A stretch of DNA of 64,000 nucleotides from assembly GCF_006546825.1 (NCBI RefSeq), contig NZ_VICC01000004.1, positions 1 to 64,000 of the forward strand. Reading direction: 5' to 3'. Under the pieces are notes generated by a model that did no database searches, was not told where the DNA came from, and saw only the letters and a program-made list of their open reading frames with translations. This DNA is from Actinomyces oris (lineage in GTDB: Bacteria > Actinomycetota > Actinomycetes > Actinomycetales > Actinomycetaceae). Numbering within the stretch: the first letter of the stretch is position 1; each line of letters starts with the position of its first letter. Both the position numbers and the translations under genes were made by a program. Below are positions 1-9,042 of the stretch, piece by piece.

Positions 1-166
1 GGAGCACCCCCGGGGCTGAACCTATCCCCGCATCCCCGCACCGGGACGGCACGAAACCCACCTCGATAACCCGGGGAACAGCACGATCACCCACCCCGAG
101 CCGCACCCCCCGCCCACACAACCAGCACAAGGGTTCTGCGCCCGCTTCGGCTCGCCTCTCCCATGC

Positions 167-715
167 GTGGCTGACGGCGAGAGCGTGGCCGGTCTCCTGA
201 AAGACAGTGACGCCGCTGTGGTCGCACTGCGTCCGCCCGCAGGTCACGAGAGCGACCTGGCCCAACTGACGACGGCCGTCCTGGACGCCGCTTTCAGGAA
301 CCGAACGCCCCTGCTCATCATCGGGGGCGCGGCTCCGCTGAGCTCGCCCGGCAATCCCGGCACCCTCGCCATTGAAGACCCCACCATTGTGCCGCCGGCC
401 TGGAGAGACGTGGCCCAGGCAAGCCTCGATCAGTTCCGGGCGTGCCAGGCGCACAACTACAAGGGCTGGGTCTATCTCAGCCCTCCGGCGATCTTCGCTC
501 CAGGAGATGCCACCGGCTCCTACCGCCGCGGAACCACCACGCTTCTGCGGGACGCCCATGGTGAGTCCCGCATCAGCCCTGAGGACCTGGCTCTCGCCGT
601 CGTCGACGAGCTGGAGCATCCCGGCGGCGATCAGCACATCACCGTCGTCGCCGCGGACCCAGGGGACTTAGATCCAGGACGACAGGAACATGTGGGAGAC
701 CCAGAAGGAGCGTGA
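167..715 (+). pseudogene. 5'-truncated NAD(P)H-binding (NmrA/YwnB-like) protein
   Basis: The reading frame encodes the middle and C-terminal part of an NAD(P)-binding NmrA/YwnB-type protein. Recognisable pieces are DAAVVAL, LLIIGGA (about residues 49-55), WVYLSPPAIFAPG (about 101-113) and SRISPEDLALAVVDELE. Family members are about 210 residues and open with a Rossmann GATG motif, which is absent. The frame stays open upstream to a TGA at 17-19, with no ATG, GTG or TTG between, and the upstream codons (rich in Pro and His) do not look like a Rossmann fold. The GTG at 167 is therefore only a nominal start. The last residues read into the antisense of the convergent mannosyltransferase gene. 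I infer a remnant left by a 5' rearrangement. A short functional protein is possible but unlikely. Confidence 0.55.
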
Positions 716-2863
716 GACCGTCTGCCCGGTCCAGATCGGCCACCAGAAGGCCGTTGCCACGCAGGCCAGAAGCGTGACCACGATGATGAGGCCGATGCCC
801 TCGGTGCGGATCTGCCACGTGGGGGCCATCGTCCACTTCGCCAAGGAGTCCCACGGGCTGCGGCGGCCAGCCAGCCGTGGCACCCCGCCGTCGGACCACG
901 CCGGCTTGGTGGTGTCCCCCGATGTCGACGGGGCCGGGTAGCCGGTCAACTCGTCGTAGCTGCGCGCCAGGGCCGCATCGGTCCGCGGGTCGCTGAAGGG
1001 GACGCCGGGCTCGAGGTCGTCGTCGACGTCGACCAGAGCCGGGTTGATGCGGTAGATCCCGGGGTCGGTCTCCTCCACCGGCGGCGTCCACACGGGTGTG
1101 CGCGCGAACTGCGGGCCGAAGCCCAGGAATCTGGCGCCCATGCCGCGCCACGGCCGGATGCCCGGGCCGATCTGCCGCCTGAGGAGAGCCTCCAACTGGG
1201 TGTCGGCGCTCGCCGAGCCCGGCAGCGGTGGCAGCAGCCCGGAGGCCATGCCCAGCGCCAGCACGAGGACGAGCACAACGCAGGGCACGAAGGCCACCGT
1301 GTAGAAGGTGAAGATGGTGCGATCCCGGTACTGGAACCAGGGCACGTACAGGCCCAGGTAGCCGATGAGCGGCACCCAGGCCCGCCAGTCGCGGTTCTTG
1401 ACCCCGATGATGACCACGGCCACCAGCGCCACCACGGCCGACCACCAGATGACGATGTTCCCGATCGAGGTGATGGCCTGAATGCAATCCCCACCCCCGC
1501 AGGTCTGCGGCACCTGAGCCTTGTCCTCCCAGAAGAAGGAGGTCGGGCGGGTCTGCAGCAGCCAGCCCGAGGGCTTCGACTGGTACGTGTGCGGGGCGTC
1601 CAGGCCCACGTGGAACTCGTACATCTGCTGGTGGTAGGCGATGAAGTCGTTGATCTTCTCGAACACCGAGTTGTCGACGTAACCGGACAGCCAGGGGGCG
1701 GGAACCGGCAGCCCCTGCTTGATCTGCTCGGCCGTCCAGCCGTGCTTGAAGGCACCCAGGTGGGTGAACCAGGACCACCAGCAGCCGACGTAGACCACGA
1801 TGACCACCGGAATCGCCTGCAGGAAGTCGCTCACGCCCTGGGCGACCGTCCCCTCCAGGAACCAGGCCCGTGCGCGCACTCGCCGTAGCGCCAGAGTGTC
1901 CCAGATGACGACGGCGATGCCGGATACCGCCACGAGGTAGAGCCCCGACCACTTGATGGAGCAGGTCAGCCCCAGCGCGATGCCCGCGGCCAGCAGCCAG
2001 GGACGGATGGTGGCGTGCGGGGCGCGCGCCCCGGGCGTGGTCCCCGCCATCCTGCGGGCCAGTCGCGCCCGTGACCACTCCCGGTCGCGGACCAGGCAGT
2101 ACAGGGACAAGGTGGCGAAGAAACCGATGAACACGTCCAGCAGCCCGATGCGGGACTCGGTCAGGGCCACGCCGTCGATCGCCAGGAGCAGCCCGGCCAG
2201 GCCCGCCAGCAGCGGTGAGCGCGTCAGGCGCATCGTCAGGCGCGCCAGCAGCATCACCGTGAGGATCCCGGCGACGGCCGGCATGAACCGCCAACCGAAG
2301 GGCGACTCCGGCCCGAAGATCTCCATGCCGGCGCCGATGAGCCACTTGCCCAGCTGCGGGTGGACGACGTAGGCGGCGCTGTCGGTGAGCTTGGAGAAGT
2401 CCCCCATGGCGAAGGCCGCGTCAGCCGAGCCGGCCTTGTCGTCCCACGCGGCCTCATAGCCCAGGTGCCACAGGGAGTAGGCGTCCTTGACGTAGTAGAT
2501 CTCATCGAACATGAGTGTCTTGGGGTGGTTCAGTCCGATGAGGCGTAGCAGGGCGGCGATGACGCCGACGACGCCGGTGACGATCCACCCGCGGGCCCTC
2601 ACGCCGAGGGGCATCACGGCACCCACCGGGCCCAGCCCGAGCATGGTGCGCAGTTCGGCCTCGGTGCGCTCGGCGGCGGGCTCGGTGTCGCGTTCGGTGA
2701 TGACGGGCTCGGCGACGGCGACCTCGACCGGCGCGGGGCTCGTGGCCTCGTCCCGCGCCGGGGCGGCTTCCTGTGCTCGTTCCTGCTCCGCGTCCGGGCC
2801 GGGGGAACCGTCGCGGGACTGCTCGGGGGACTGTTCGGGAGACAGCGCGCTCAGAGTCGTCAC
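668..2863 (-). CDS. pmt: Protein O-mannosyltransferase (GT39, Pmt family)
   Basis: An integral membrane enzyme that transfers mannose from polyprenyl-phosphate-mannose to Ser/Thr of exported proteins. The 731 residues start at a GTG. Residues 1-90 are a hydrophilic, Pro/Glu-rich extension. The first membrane helix is at about 92-110, followed by the family acidic pair D120-E121 (in LMFDEIYYV), which acts in sugar transfer. About ten further hydrophobic segments follow, with the conserved WSGLY and HPQLGKW stretches between them. Actinobacterial members such as mycobacterial Pmt are near 520 residues, so both the N-terminal and C-terminal extensions are unusual. It is divergent from rsmI with 53 bp between starts, the same pairing as in Mycobacterium. 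Its 3' end overlaps the truncated gene at the window edge. Confidence 0.92.
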   Translation of the reverse strand: MTTLSALSPEQSPEQSRDGSPGPDAEQERAQEAAPARDEATSPAPVEVAVAEPVITERDTEPAAERTEAELRTMLGLGPVGAVMPLGVRARGWIVTGVVGVIAALLRLIGLNHPKTLMFDEIYYVKDAYSLWHLGYEAAWDDKAGSADAAFAMGDFSKLTDSAAYVVHPQLGKWLIGAGMEIFGPESPFGWRFMPAVAGILTVMLLARLTMRLTRSPLLAGLAGLLLAIDGVALTESRIGLLDVFIGFFATLSLYCLVRDREWSRARLARRMAGTTPGARAPHATIRPWLLAAGIALGLTCSIKWSGLYLVAVSGIAVVIWDTLALRRVRARAWFLEGTVAQGVSDFLQAIPVVIVVYVGCWWSWFTHLGAFKHGWTAEQIKQGLPVPAPWLSGYVDNSVFEKINDFIAYHQQMYEFHVGLDAPHTYQSKPSGWLLQTRPTSFFWEDKAQVPQTCGGGDCIQAITSIGNIVIWWSAVVALVAVVIIGVKNRDWRAWVPLIGYLGLYVPWFQYRDRTIFTFYTVAFVPCVVLVLVLALGMASGLLPPLPGSASADTQLEALLRRQIGPGIRPWRGMGARFLGFGPQFARTPVWTPPVEETDPGIYRINPALVDVDDDLEPGVPFSDPRTDAALARSYDELTGYPAPSTSGDTTKPAWSDGGVPRLAGRRSPWDSLAKWTMAPTWQIRTEGIGLIIVVTLLACVATAFWWPIWTGQTVSRSFWVSHMFLSSWI

Positions 2864-2905
2864 ACCCCGAGTGTAGGCGGAGGCTACATCGAGGGCGCAC
2901 CGACA

Positions 2906-2911
2906 TACTGT
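2906..2911 (+). promoter_or_regulatory. Putative -10 box (TACTGT) of rsmI, leaderless start
   Basis: TACTGT lies 5 nt before the rsmI ATG and there is no Shine-Dalgarno sequence between them. This spacing would place the transcript start at or next to the ATG. The same hexamer followed by GTCCT precedes rsmA. Confidence 0.45.
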
Positions 2912-2916
2912 GTCCT

Positions 2917-3846
2917 ATGACTGAGAGCAGCCCGCCCCCACCTGCCGCCGCCGACGACGCCGACGTTGATCCCGTCGATGCTCCCGCCGCCCACAGCCCG
3001 GACCTGCGCGGCGGGACGATCACCCTGGCTGCCACCCCGATCGGCAATGTCTCTGACGCCTCACTGCGTCTGCGTCGCGCCCTGGAGCAGGCCGACCTCA
3101 TCGCCGCCGAGGACACCCGCCGGTTGCGGTCCCTGGCCCAGCGCCTCGACGTCGAGCCCCGAGGGCGCGTCATCGCCTTCCACGAGCACAACGAGCGCGA
3201 GCGCGCCGCCGAGCTGCTCGAGGCCGCCCGCGCCGGCCTGCGCGTCCTGGTCGTCTCCGATGCCGGCATGCCCTCGGTCTCCGACCCCGGGTACCGACTC
3301 GTCCAGGCGGCGGTGCGCGAGCAGGTGCCCGTCACGGTCGCACCGGGCCCCTCAGCGGTGCTGACCGCCCTGGCCCTGTCCGGACTGGCCTCCGACCGCT
3401 TCTGCTTCGAGGGATTCCTCCCGCGCAGGCCGGGGGAGCGGCGCCGGGCCCTGGAGTCCCTGGGCACCCAGGAGCGCACCATGATCTTCCTGGAGTCCCC
3501 CCGCCGCGTCCACGACTCCCTGGTCGCCATGGCCGAGGCTCTCGGCGCCGAACGCCCCGCGGCACTGTGCCGGGAGCTGACCAAGACCCATGAGCAGGTG
3601 CTGCGGGCCCCCTTGTCCGAGCTGGCCCTGGCCACGGCCGACGGCGTCCTGGGGGAGGTGGTCCTCGTGGTCGCCGGAGCCGAGCCTGTCGCCGCCAGCC
3701 CTGAGGCCGCCGCGCGCAAGGCCCTGGCGCTGGCCGAGGCCGGCATGCGCCTCAAGGCAGCCGCGGCCCAGGCGGCCGGTGAGGCCGGTCTGCGCCCCAA
3801 CGAGGTCTACCGCGCGTCCCTGGCGCTGCGTGACACCACAGACTGA
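2917..3846 (+). CDS. rsmI: 16S rRNA 2'-O-ribose C1402 methyltransferase RsmI
   Basis: Methylates the 2'-OH of C1402 in 16S rRNA using S-adenosylmethionine, in the decoding centre. 309 residues; the family is usually 280-290. Conserved motifs are TPIGN (40-44), EDTR (65-68) and SDAGMPSVSDPGY, then PGPSAVLTAL and RELTKTHEQV, in the order typical of the tetrapyrrole-methylase fold. The first 30 residues are a Pro/Ala/Asp-rich extension. I chose the ATG at 2917 because upstream in-frame codons run into the pmt promoter and a -10-like TACTGT sits 5 nt upstream. The C-terminal helical region (ALAEAGMRLKAAAAQA) is normal. pncA follows after 44 bp with its own putative promoter. Confidence 0.95.
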   Translation: MTESSPPPPAAADDADVDPVDAPAAHSPDLRGGTITLAATPIGNVSDASLRLRRALEQADLIAAEDTRRLRSLAQRLDVEPRGRVIAFHEHNERERAAELLEAARAGLRVLVVSDAGMPSVSDPGYRLVQAAVREQVPVTVAPGPSAVLTALALSGLASDRFCFEGFLPRRPGERRRALESLGTQERTMIFLESPRRVHDSLVAMAEALGAERPAALCRELTKTHEQVLRAPLSELALATADGVLGEVVLVVAGAEPVAASPEAAARKALALAEAGMRLKAAAAQAAGEAGLRPNEVYRASLALRDTTD

Positions 3847-3878
3847 GCCGACCGGGCTCCTGTCGGGGCCGATCCCGC

Positions 3879-3884
3879 TATGGT
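3879..3884 (+). promoter_or_regulatory. Putative -10 box (TATGGT) of pncA, leaderless start
   Basis: TATGGT ends 6 nt before the pncA ATG at 3891 and no purine-rich ribosome-binding site is present. The -35 region is not obvious. Confidence 0.4.
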
Positions 3885-3890
3885 CGTGTC

Positions 3891-4493
3891 ATGAACACCG
3901 AGCACCGCACCGGTTCCCAGGCCCCCGCTCGGCGGGCCCTCATCATCGTCGACGTCCAGCCCACCTTCTGCGAAGGAGGCGCCCTGCCGGTGACCGGCGG
4001 CAACGCCGTCGCCGAGCGCATAGCCGCCCACCTGTCCTCCCACCGGGGGGACTACGACCTGGTGGTCACCACCCAGGACTGGCACATCGACCCCGGTGAG
4101 CACTTCTCCAGCGAACCCGACTTCATCGACACCTGGCCCGTTCACGGCGTGGCTGACTCCGCCGAGGCCCAGCTCCACCCCGCCCTGAGCGCCCTGGAGG
4201 CCGACGCCGCCGTGAAGAAGGGCCAGTACGCCGCCGCCTACTCCGGCTTCGAGGGCGTTGACGAGGACGGACGCACCCTGGCCGACATCCTCAGCGCCGC
4301 TGGAATCGAGGCCGTTGACGTCGTCGGCCTGGCCGAGTCCCACTGCGTCAAGGACACCGCCCTGGACGCGGTCCGGCAGGGCTACCGGGTGCGGGTCCTG
4401 ACCGATCTGACCGAACCGGTCAGCCCCGAGCTGGGGCGCGCCGCCCGCGCCGACATGAGTGCTGCCGGCATCGAGCTGGTGCCCTCCCACTGA
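3891..4493 (+). CDS. pncA: Nicotinamidase
   Basis: Hydrolyses nicotinamide to nicotinate and ammonia for NAD salvage, in the cytoplasm. 200 residues with the full isochorismatase-like signature: catalytic Asp21 in VDVQPTFC, the metal-site region TQDWHID, WPVHGV, the catalytic Lys in VKKGQY, and the catalytic Cys in ESHCVKDTA. In mycobacteria this enzyme also activates pyrazinamide. It ends before a strong hairpin shared with the convergent gene. The start is set by the ATG next to a TATGGT -10-like box. Confidence 0.95.
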   Translation: MNTEHRTGSQAPARRALIIVDVQPTFCEGGALPVTGGNAVAERIAAHLSSHRGDYDLVVTTQDWHIDPGEHFSSEPDFIDTWPVHGVADSAEAQLHPALSALEADAAVKKGQYAAAYSGFEGVDEDGRTLADILSAAGIEAVDVVGLAESHCVKDTALDAVRQGYRVRVLTDLTEPVSPELGRAARADMSAAGIELVPSH

Positions 4494-4558
4494 AGGACTG
4501 CTCGCACCGGCCACCGGGGCCGGTCGCCGGGGTCGGGCCCCGAATCGCCCCGAACACC

Positions 4559-4597
4559 ATGGGTGCCCTCACCGATTGTCTCGGTGAGGGCACCCAT
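4559..4597. terminator. Bidirectional hairpin terminator between convergent genes
   Basis: A perfect 17-bp inverted repeat (arms 4559-4575 and 4581-4597) with a 5-nt loop TTGTC. It lies between the ends of pncA and the minus-strand membrane-protein gene, so it can serve both. No T-tract follows on either side, as is common in high-GC actinobacteria. Confidence 0.75.
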
Positions 4598-4614
4598 GCG
4601 TTGCCAGAGGTGGG

Positions 4615-5682
4615 CTACTGGGCCGGCCAGCCGCCGGGCTGCTGGTACGGGCCCGGCTGCCCGGGCTGAGCCTGCTGCTGCCCCTGCTGCACGGGCTGGG
4701 TGAACACCGAGGGCTGTGCGGGCTGAGCCTGCTGCTGCGCAGGTTGCTGAGCCGATTGCTGACCCGTCCACCCGAACTGGGCGGTCGGGGCCACCTGCGA
4801 GTACTGGGGCTGGGCTCCCGCCCCCGCAGCCGAAGCCGCGTAGGGGGCCTGCTGGGGGGTCGGCTCCGGCTGCTGGTACTGGGGCTGCTGGGCGTACTGC
4901 GCCGCCTGCGGCTGCTGGTCGGACTGCCAAGTCCCCTGGGTGTAGACGGTCGGAGTCCCGGGCGTCGCACCGGCCGTTGTGCTGAAGGCCTCACCTGCCG
5001 CAGCCGGGGCCGTGCCAGTGGCGGCCAGCTTGGAGCGCCAGGCCATGCCGCCGGCACCCATCGCCAGACCCACGACCGCCATGATGATCGCGCCGACGGC
5101 CCCGAACAGTGACAGCAGGGTGGCCGTCGCCGACGAGGGGGCGATGATCTCACCGACGGAGACCCCTGCAGTGCTATTGCAGTCAACGGTGTAGGCGCCC
5201 GACTTCTTGGAGGAGAAGGTCGAGAAGAGCTTGCCGCCCTTGACCTTCGTGGACGACGAGCTGGACTTCGTGTCGACGTCGTCGCCATCAGGAGAGGTCA
5301 CCGAGCACTCCGGCGCGTCGTCGCCGTCGCTGTAGAACAGCCCGTAGGTGCTGCCCTTGTCCAGCTCCACCGTGGCGGCCTGGTCATCCGGCAGGCTGGT
5401 GACGGTGGCGTTGAACTGGCCGCGGGTGACCGCCGAGCCGATTCCGCCGATGATGGCGATGAGGAGGATGGCCAGGCCGGCCACCGCCAAGGCCGTCGGG
5501 GCGGCCAGGCTCTTGGACGTCGCCGGCTGGCTCGCGGCACCTGAGTAACCGCCCTGAGGCGTCTGGAATGGTGCGGCCGGCGGGTACTGCGAAGACTGAG
5601 CGCCGGCGAGAGCCGGGTCGTAGCCGTTGGCCGACCAGCCGGCTGGGCTCGCTGGGTACTGGGAGCCGGGGTACTGGGACAT
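4615..5682 (-). CDS. Unknown two-TM protein with Q/P-rich cytoplasmic tails
   Basis: Not recognised. 355 residues in four parts: an N-terminal Tyr/Pro/Ser/Gly-rich stretch (about 1-58), a first membrane helix (about 64-84, ALAVAGLAILLIAIIGG), an extracytoplasmic segment (about 85-180) with two cysteines (PECSV and VDCNS) that could form a disulfide and a run of Ser, and a second membrane helix (about 190-210). A long Gln/Pro/Ala-rich C-terminal tail follows. The low-complexity tails resemble those of many actinobacterial envelope proteins and give no function. The start ATG has AGAAAGG about 6 nt upstream. Divergent from the metG side and convergent with pncA. Confidence 0.75.
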   Translation of the reverse strand: MSQYPGSQYPASPAGWSANGYDPALAGAQSSQYPPAAPFQTPQGGYSGAASQPATSKSLAAPTALAVAGLAILLIAIIGGIGSAVTRGQFNATVTSLPDDQAATVELDKGSTYGLFYSDGDDAPECSVTSPDGDDVDTKSSSSSTKVKGGKLFSTFSSKKSGAYTVDCNSTAGVSVGEIIAPSSATATLLSLFGAVGAIIMAVVGLAMGAGGMAWRSKLAATGTAPAAAGEAFSTTAGATPGTPTVYTQGTWQSDQQPQAAQYAQQPQYQQPEPTPQQAPYAASAAGAGAQPQYSQVAPTAQFGWTGQQSAQQPAQQQAQPAQPSVFTQPVQQGQQQAQPGQPGPYQQPGGWPAQ

Positions 5683-5808
5683 AACTGGCCTTTCTGGTCC
5701 ATCGTGTCCGTGTGAGAGGCGCGTGGGAACACGTCATGACGGCGTGCACGGCAGCATGGTGATGCCGGAAGCCCGCAGCGCACCCGAGACCTCACAGGAG
5801 GCGTCGAT

Positions 5809-5910
5809 ATGTCGGAACAATCACCGGGCGGGAGCCGCACGACTCGGACAGACTACCGGGTGACGGTGCACCCCCGCAGGCCGTGGACCAGATCCGTGGC
5901 CCTGGACTGA
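5809..5910 (+). CDS. Possible 33-residue ORF upstream of metG
   Basis: An ATG at 5809 sits 7 nt after a perfect AGGAGG (5796-5801) and opens a 33-codon frame ending in TGA at 5908-5910, 31 bp before metG. The peptide starts MSEQSPGG and ends RSVALD. It is rich in Arg, Ser and Thr with one Met, so it is not an obvious methionine-attenuation leader. The strong ribosome-binding site is the only support. No homologue is known to me. Confidence 0.35.
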   Translation: MSEQSPGGSRTTRTDYRVTVHPRRPWTRSVALD

Positions 5911-5928
5911 AGCGGCCGCGGAACCCGA

Positions 5929-5934
5929 TAGGCT
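5929..5934 (+). promoter_or_regulatory. Putative -10 box (TAGGCT) of metG
   Basis: TAGGCT lies 7 nt before the metG ATG, and GACCTCC between them is not a ribosome-binding site. This fits a leaderless metG transcript. No T-box-like leader is seen. Confidence 0.4.
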
Positions 5935-5941
5935 GACCTCC

Positions 5942-7789
5942 ATGACCCACATCCTGTCCGCAGTCGCCTGGCCGTACGCCAACGGCCCGCGTCACATCGG
6001 CCACGTCGCCGGCTTCGGTGTTCCCTCTGACGTCTTCTCACGCTACATGCGCATGGCCGGTCATGACGTCCTCATGGTCTCGGGCACCGATGAACACGGC
6101 ACCCCGATCCTCGTCGCCGCCGACGAGGAGGGCCTCAGCGCCCGGGAGCTCGCCGACCGCAACAACCGGCTCATTGTCGAGGACCTCGTGGCTCTGGGGT
6201 TGTCCTACGACCTGTTCACCCGCACCACCGCCGGCAACCACTACCACGTGGTCCAGGACATGTTCACCACCGTGCGGGACAACGGCTACATGGTCCAGCA
6301 GGTGACCCGCTCGGCGATCTCCCCCTCCACCGGGCGCACCCTGCCTGACCGCTACATCGAGGGCACCTGCCCGATCTGCGGCGCCGAGGGCGCCCGCGGG
6401 GACCAGTGCGACACCTGCGGCAACCAGCTCGACCCCACCGACCTCATCAGCCCGCGCTCGCGGATCAACGGCGAGACCCCCGAGTTCGTGGAGACCACCC
6501 ACTGGTTCCTTGACCTGCCCGCCCTGGCTCAGGCCCTGGGCGCCTGGCTCGACGAGCGTGAGGCCTCCGGCACCTGGCGGCCCAACGTCATCAAGTTCTC
6601 CCAGAACCTCCTGGGGGACATCCGTCCGCGCGCCATGACCCGGGACATCGACTGGGGCATCCCGGTGCCCGGCTGGGAGGACCAGCCCACCAAGCGCCTC
6701 TACGTCTGGTTCGACGCCGTCATCGGCTACCTGTCCGCCTCCGTGGAGTGGGCGCGCCGCAGCGGCGACCCCGAGGCGTGGCGCGCCTGGTGGAACGACC
6801 CCCAGGCCCTGTCCTACTACTTCATGGGCAAGGACAACATCGTCTTCCACTCCCAGATCTGGCCCGCCGAGCTCCTGGGCTACAACGGCCAGGGCGCGGC
6901 CGGCGGCGAGCCCGGGCGCCTAGGCGTGCTCAACCTGCCCACCGAGGTCGTCTCCAGCGAGTTCCTCACCATGGAGGGCAAGAAGTTCTCCTCCTCCCAC
7001 GGCATCGTCATCTATGTGCGCGACTTCCTCGAGCGCTACCAGGCCGACGCCCTGCGCTACTTCATCTGCGCGGCCGGCCCGGAGACCGCGGACGCGGACT
7101 TCACCTGGGCGGAGTTCGTGCGGCGCACCAACGGCGAGCTCGTGGCCGGCTGGGGCAACCTGGTCAACCGCACCGCCTCCATGATCCACAAGCGCTTCGG
7201 ACAGATCCCCGAGCCCGGCGAGCTTCAGGACATCGACCGGGCCCTGCTCGACGCCGTCGAGGCCGGCTTCGCCTCCGTGGGCGACCTCATCTCCCAGCAC
7301 CGCCAGAAGGCCGCCCTGGGGGAGGCGATGCGCCTGGTCGGCGAGGCCAACAAGTACGTGGCCGACACCCAGCCCTTCAAGCTCAAGGGCGAGGACCCCG
7401 CCACCCAGGCCCGTCTGGCCACGGTCCTGCACACACTGGCCCAGGCAGTCACTGACCTCAACCTCATGCTCTCGCCCTTCCTGCCGCACGCCGCCAACGA
7501 CGTCGACCGGGTCCTGGGCGGGTCCGGCCGGATCGCCCCGATGCCCCGCATCGAGGAGGTCGCCGAGCTCGACCCCGAACACCTGCCCGAGGCCTTCGAC
7601 GGCCGCACCGGTTACCCGATCATCACCGGCGACTATCAGGACGCCCCGACCTGGGGACGTCACCCGGTGACCGTCGGCACCCCCGTGGCCAAGCCGGCCC
7701 CGGTGTTCACCAAGTTGGACGAGTCGATCGTCGAGGCCGAGCTGGCCCGTTACGCCGGCTCCGTGCCCGACGACGTCACCGGCTTCTGA
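5942..7789 (+). CDS. metG: Methionyl-tRNA synthetase
   Basis: Charges tRNA(Met) with methionine. 615 residues. The HIGH signature is H18-H21, the zinc knuckle CPIC...CDTC is at about residues 137-160, and the KMSKS-like loop appears as KKFSSS. An anticodon-binding helical domain follows ([17 protein letters not shown]). There is no C-terminal tRNA-binding (EMAP-like) appendix, as in many actinobacterial enzymes. tatD follows 6 nt after the stop, so the two are probably co-transcribed. This is the start of the conserved metG-tatD-rpf-rsmA-ispE order. Confidence 0.96.
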   Translation: MTHILSAVAWPYANGPRHIGHVAGFGVPSDVFSRYMRMAGHDVLMVSGTDEHGTPILVAADEEGLSARELADRNNRLIVEDLVALGLSYDLFTRTTAGNHYHVVQDMFTTVRDNGYMVQQVTRSAISPSTGRTLPDRYIEGTCPICGAEGARGDQCDTCGNQLDPTDLISPRSRINGETPEFVETTHWFLDLPALAQALGAWLDEREASGTWRPNVIKFSQNLLGDIRPRAMTRDIDWGIPVPGWEDQPTKRLYVWFDAVIGYLSASVEWARRSGDPEAWRAWWNDPQALSYYFMGKDNIVFHSQIWPAELLGYNGQGAAGGEPGRLGVLNLPTEVVSSEFLTMEGKKFSSSHGIVIYVRDFLERYQADALRYFICAAGPETADADFTWAEFVRRTNGELVAGWGNLVNRTASMIHKRFGQIPEPGELQDIDRALLDAVEAGFASVGDLISQHRQKAALGEAMRLVGEANKYVADTQPFKLKGEDPATQARLATVLHTLAQAVTDLNLMLSPFLPHAANDVDRVLGGSGRIAPMPRIEEVAELDPEHLPEAFDGRTGYPIITGDYQDAPTWGRHPVTVGTPVAKPAPVFTKLDESIVEAELARYAGSVPDDVTGF

Positions 7790-7795
7790 GGGCGC

Positions 7796-8722
7796 ATGGG
7801 ATCGAGGAAGCGAGACCGCTCCTGGCCGCCGGCCGACGCCGTCGCCCCCCTGGCGGCCCCGGTCACAGACAACCACACGCACCTGCCGGTCGCGGCGGAC
7901 GCCGGCGGCCCCGGCTCCGAGGCGCCGCTGAGTGCCGCTGAGCTGGTCGCGCGCGCCGCCGCCGTGGGTGTGACCCGCGTGGTGACCTCCGCCTGTGAGG
8001 TCACCACCTGGCAGGAGAGCCTGGCACTGGCGCGCCAGCTGCCCGGCGTGCGTGTGGCCCTGGCCGTGCACCCCAACGAGGCCGTCCTCCACGCCGGGGT
8101 GCGCGAGACCGGCCCCGACGGGCTCGAGCCCCGGGCTCAGGAGCACCATGCCGAGCCGCTCGAGGAGGTCATGGTCCGCCTGGAGGAGACGCTCAGGGCG
8201 AACGCCGACGTCGTCATCGCTGTCGGGGAGAGTGGTCTGGATTTCTTCCGAACCGGTGAAAAGGGGGCCGTCGCCCAGCGCGAGGCCTTCCGGGCGCACA
8301 TCGCCCTGGCCAAGGACCTCGACCTGCCCCTGCAGATCCACGACCGTGACGCGCACGCCGCCTGCGTGGAGGTTCTCAAGGCCGATGGCGCCCCCGATCG
8401 CACCGTCTTCCACTGCTTCTCAGGCGGGCCGCAGCTGGCCGCCGCCTGCGCCGAGCACGGCTGGTACGCCTCCATCGCCGGCCCGCTCACCTACCCGGCC
8501 AACGACACCCTGCGGGAGGCAGTCGCCGCCCTGCCCGAGGCGCTGCTCCTGGTGGAGACCGACGCCCCCTACCTCCCGCCCAAGCGCTGGCGCGGCCGCC
8601 CCAACGCCTCCTACCTGCTGGGCGACACGGTCCGCTTCCTGGCCGAGCAGCGGGGCCTGAGTGAGGAAGACCTCTGCCGGCGTCTGCAGGCCACCACCGA
8701 GACGGTTTACGGGACCTGGTGA
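7796..8722 (+). CDS. tatD: TatD family metal-dependent hydrolase (DNase)
   Basis: A TIM-barrel metallohydrolase of the TatD/YcfH type; family members have 3'-5' exonuclease/DNase activity. 308 residues. Metal ligands are H27 and H29 in NHTHL, the Glu of GESGLDFF, the His of IHDRDAH, the His of FHCFSGG and the Asp of ETDAPYLPP. The first 22 residues are a short extension. It lies 6 nt after metG. Its downstream neighbours are cell-wall lytic enzymes, as in mycobacteria. Confidence 0.93.
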   Translation: MGSRKRDRSWPPADAVAPLAAPVTDNHTHLPVAADAGGPGSEAPLSAAELVARAAAVGVTRVVTSACEVTTWQESLALARQLPGVRVALAVHPNEAVLHAGVRETGPDGLEPRAQEHHAEPLEEVMVRLEETLRANADVVIAVGESGLDFFRTGEKGAVAQREAFRAHIALAKDLDLPLQIHDRDAHAACVEVLKADGAPDRTVFHCFSGGPQLAAACAEHGWYASIAGPLTYPANDTLREAVAALPEALLLVETDAPYLPPKRWRGRPNASYLLGDTVRFLAEQRGLSEEDLCRRLQATTETVYGTW

Positions 8723-9042
8723 TCGCCGTCGGCCGCCGAGGGGCGACGGGATCCGTCTAAGACTCCGACTTATGGACCCTGACGTCCTGCGGGGAGGATG
8801 CCCGCCATCGGAGGGAAAGGAAAAGACCCCGCGACCGTCCCGGTACGGCCGATTTTGTCCGGACGTTGCCTCCCAGGTTGCCACCGTTCGTCCAGGGGTG
8901 TCCCAGGTGGGAGACAGGTTGGAATCAGGGCCTATCTGCACGGTTCCATCACAAGCCCACAGGGTGTGAGCAGGTGCATTGGCACGCCCTTGGGTCATCG
9001 GTTACGGTGACATGCAGTCGTCAAAACGAAGGAAGTTCTATC
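8723..9042 (+). promoter_or_regulatory. 320-bp leader and promoter region of the G5 gene
   Basis: No gene found here. A plausible promoter is TTGGCA (8979-8984), an 18-bp spacer and TACGGT (9003-9008). A ribosome-binding site GAAGGAAG follows at about 9028-9035. I looked for the c-di-AMP (ydaO) riboswitch found before many actinobacterial rpf genes and did not see its conserved core. The first 200 bp hold several short GC-rich inverted repeats and purine runs with no clear assignment. Confidence 0.45.

Noticed and set aside
5683-5941. T-box or methionine leader before metG
   Set aside because: No T-box sequence, no Met-rich leader peptide and no terminator/antiterminator pair were seen.
8723-9042. 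c-di-AMP (ydaO) riboswitch before the G5/rpf gene
   Set aside because: Such riboswitches precede many actinobacterial rpf genes, but the conserved core sequences were not found on reading this leader.
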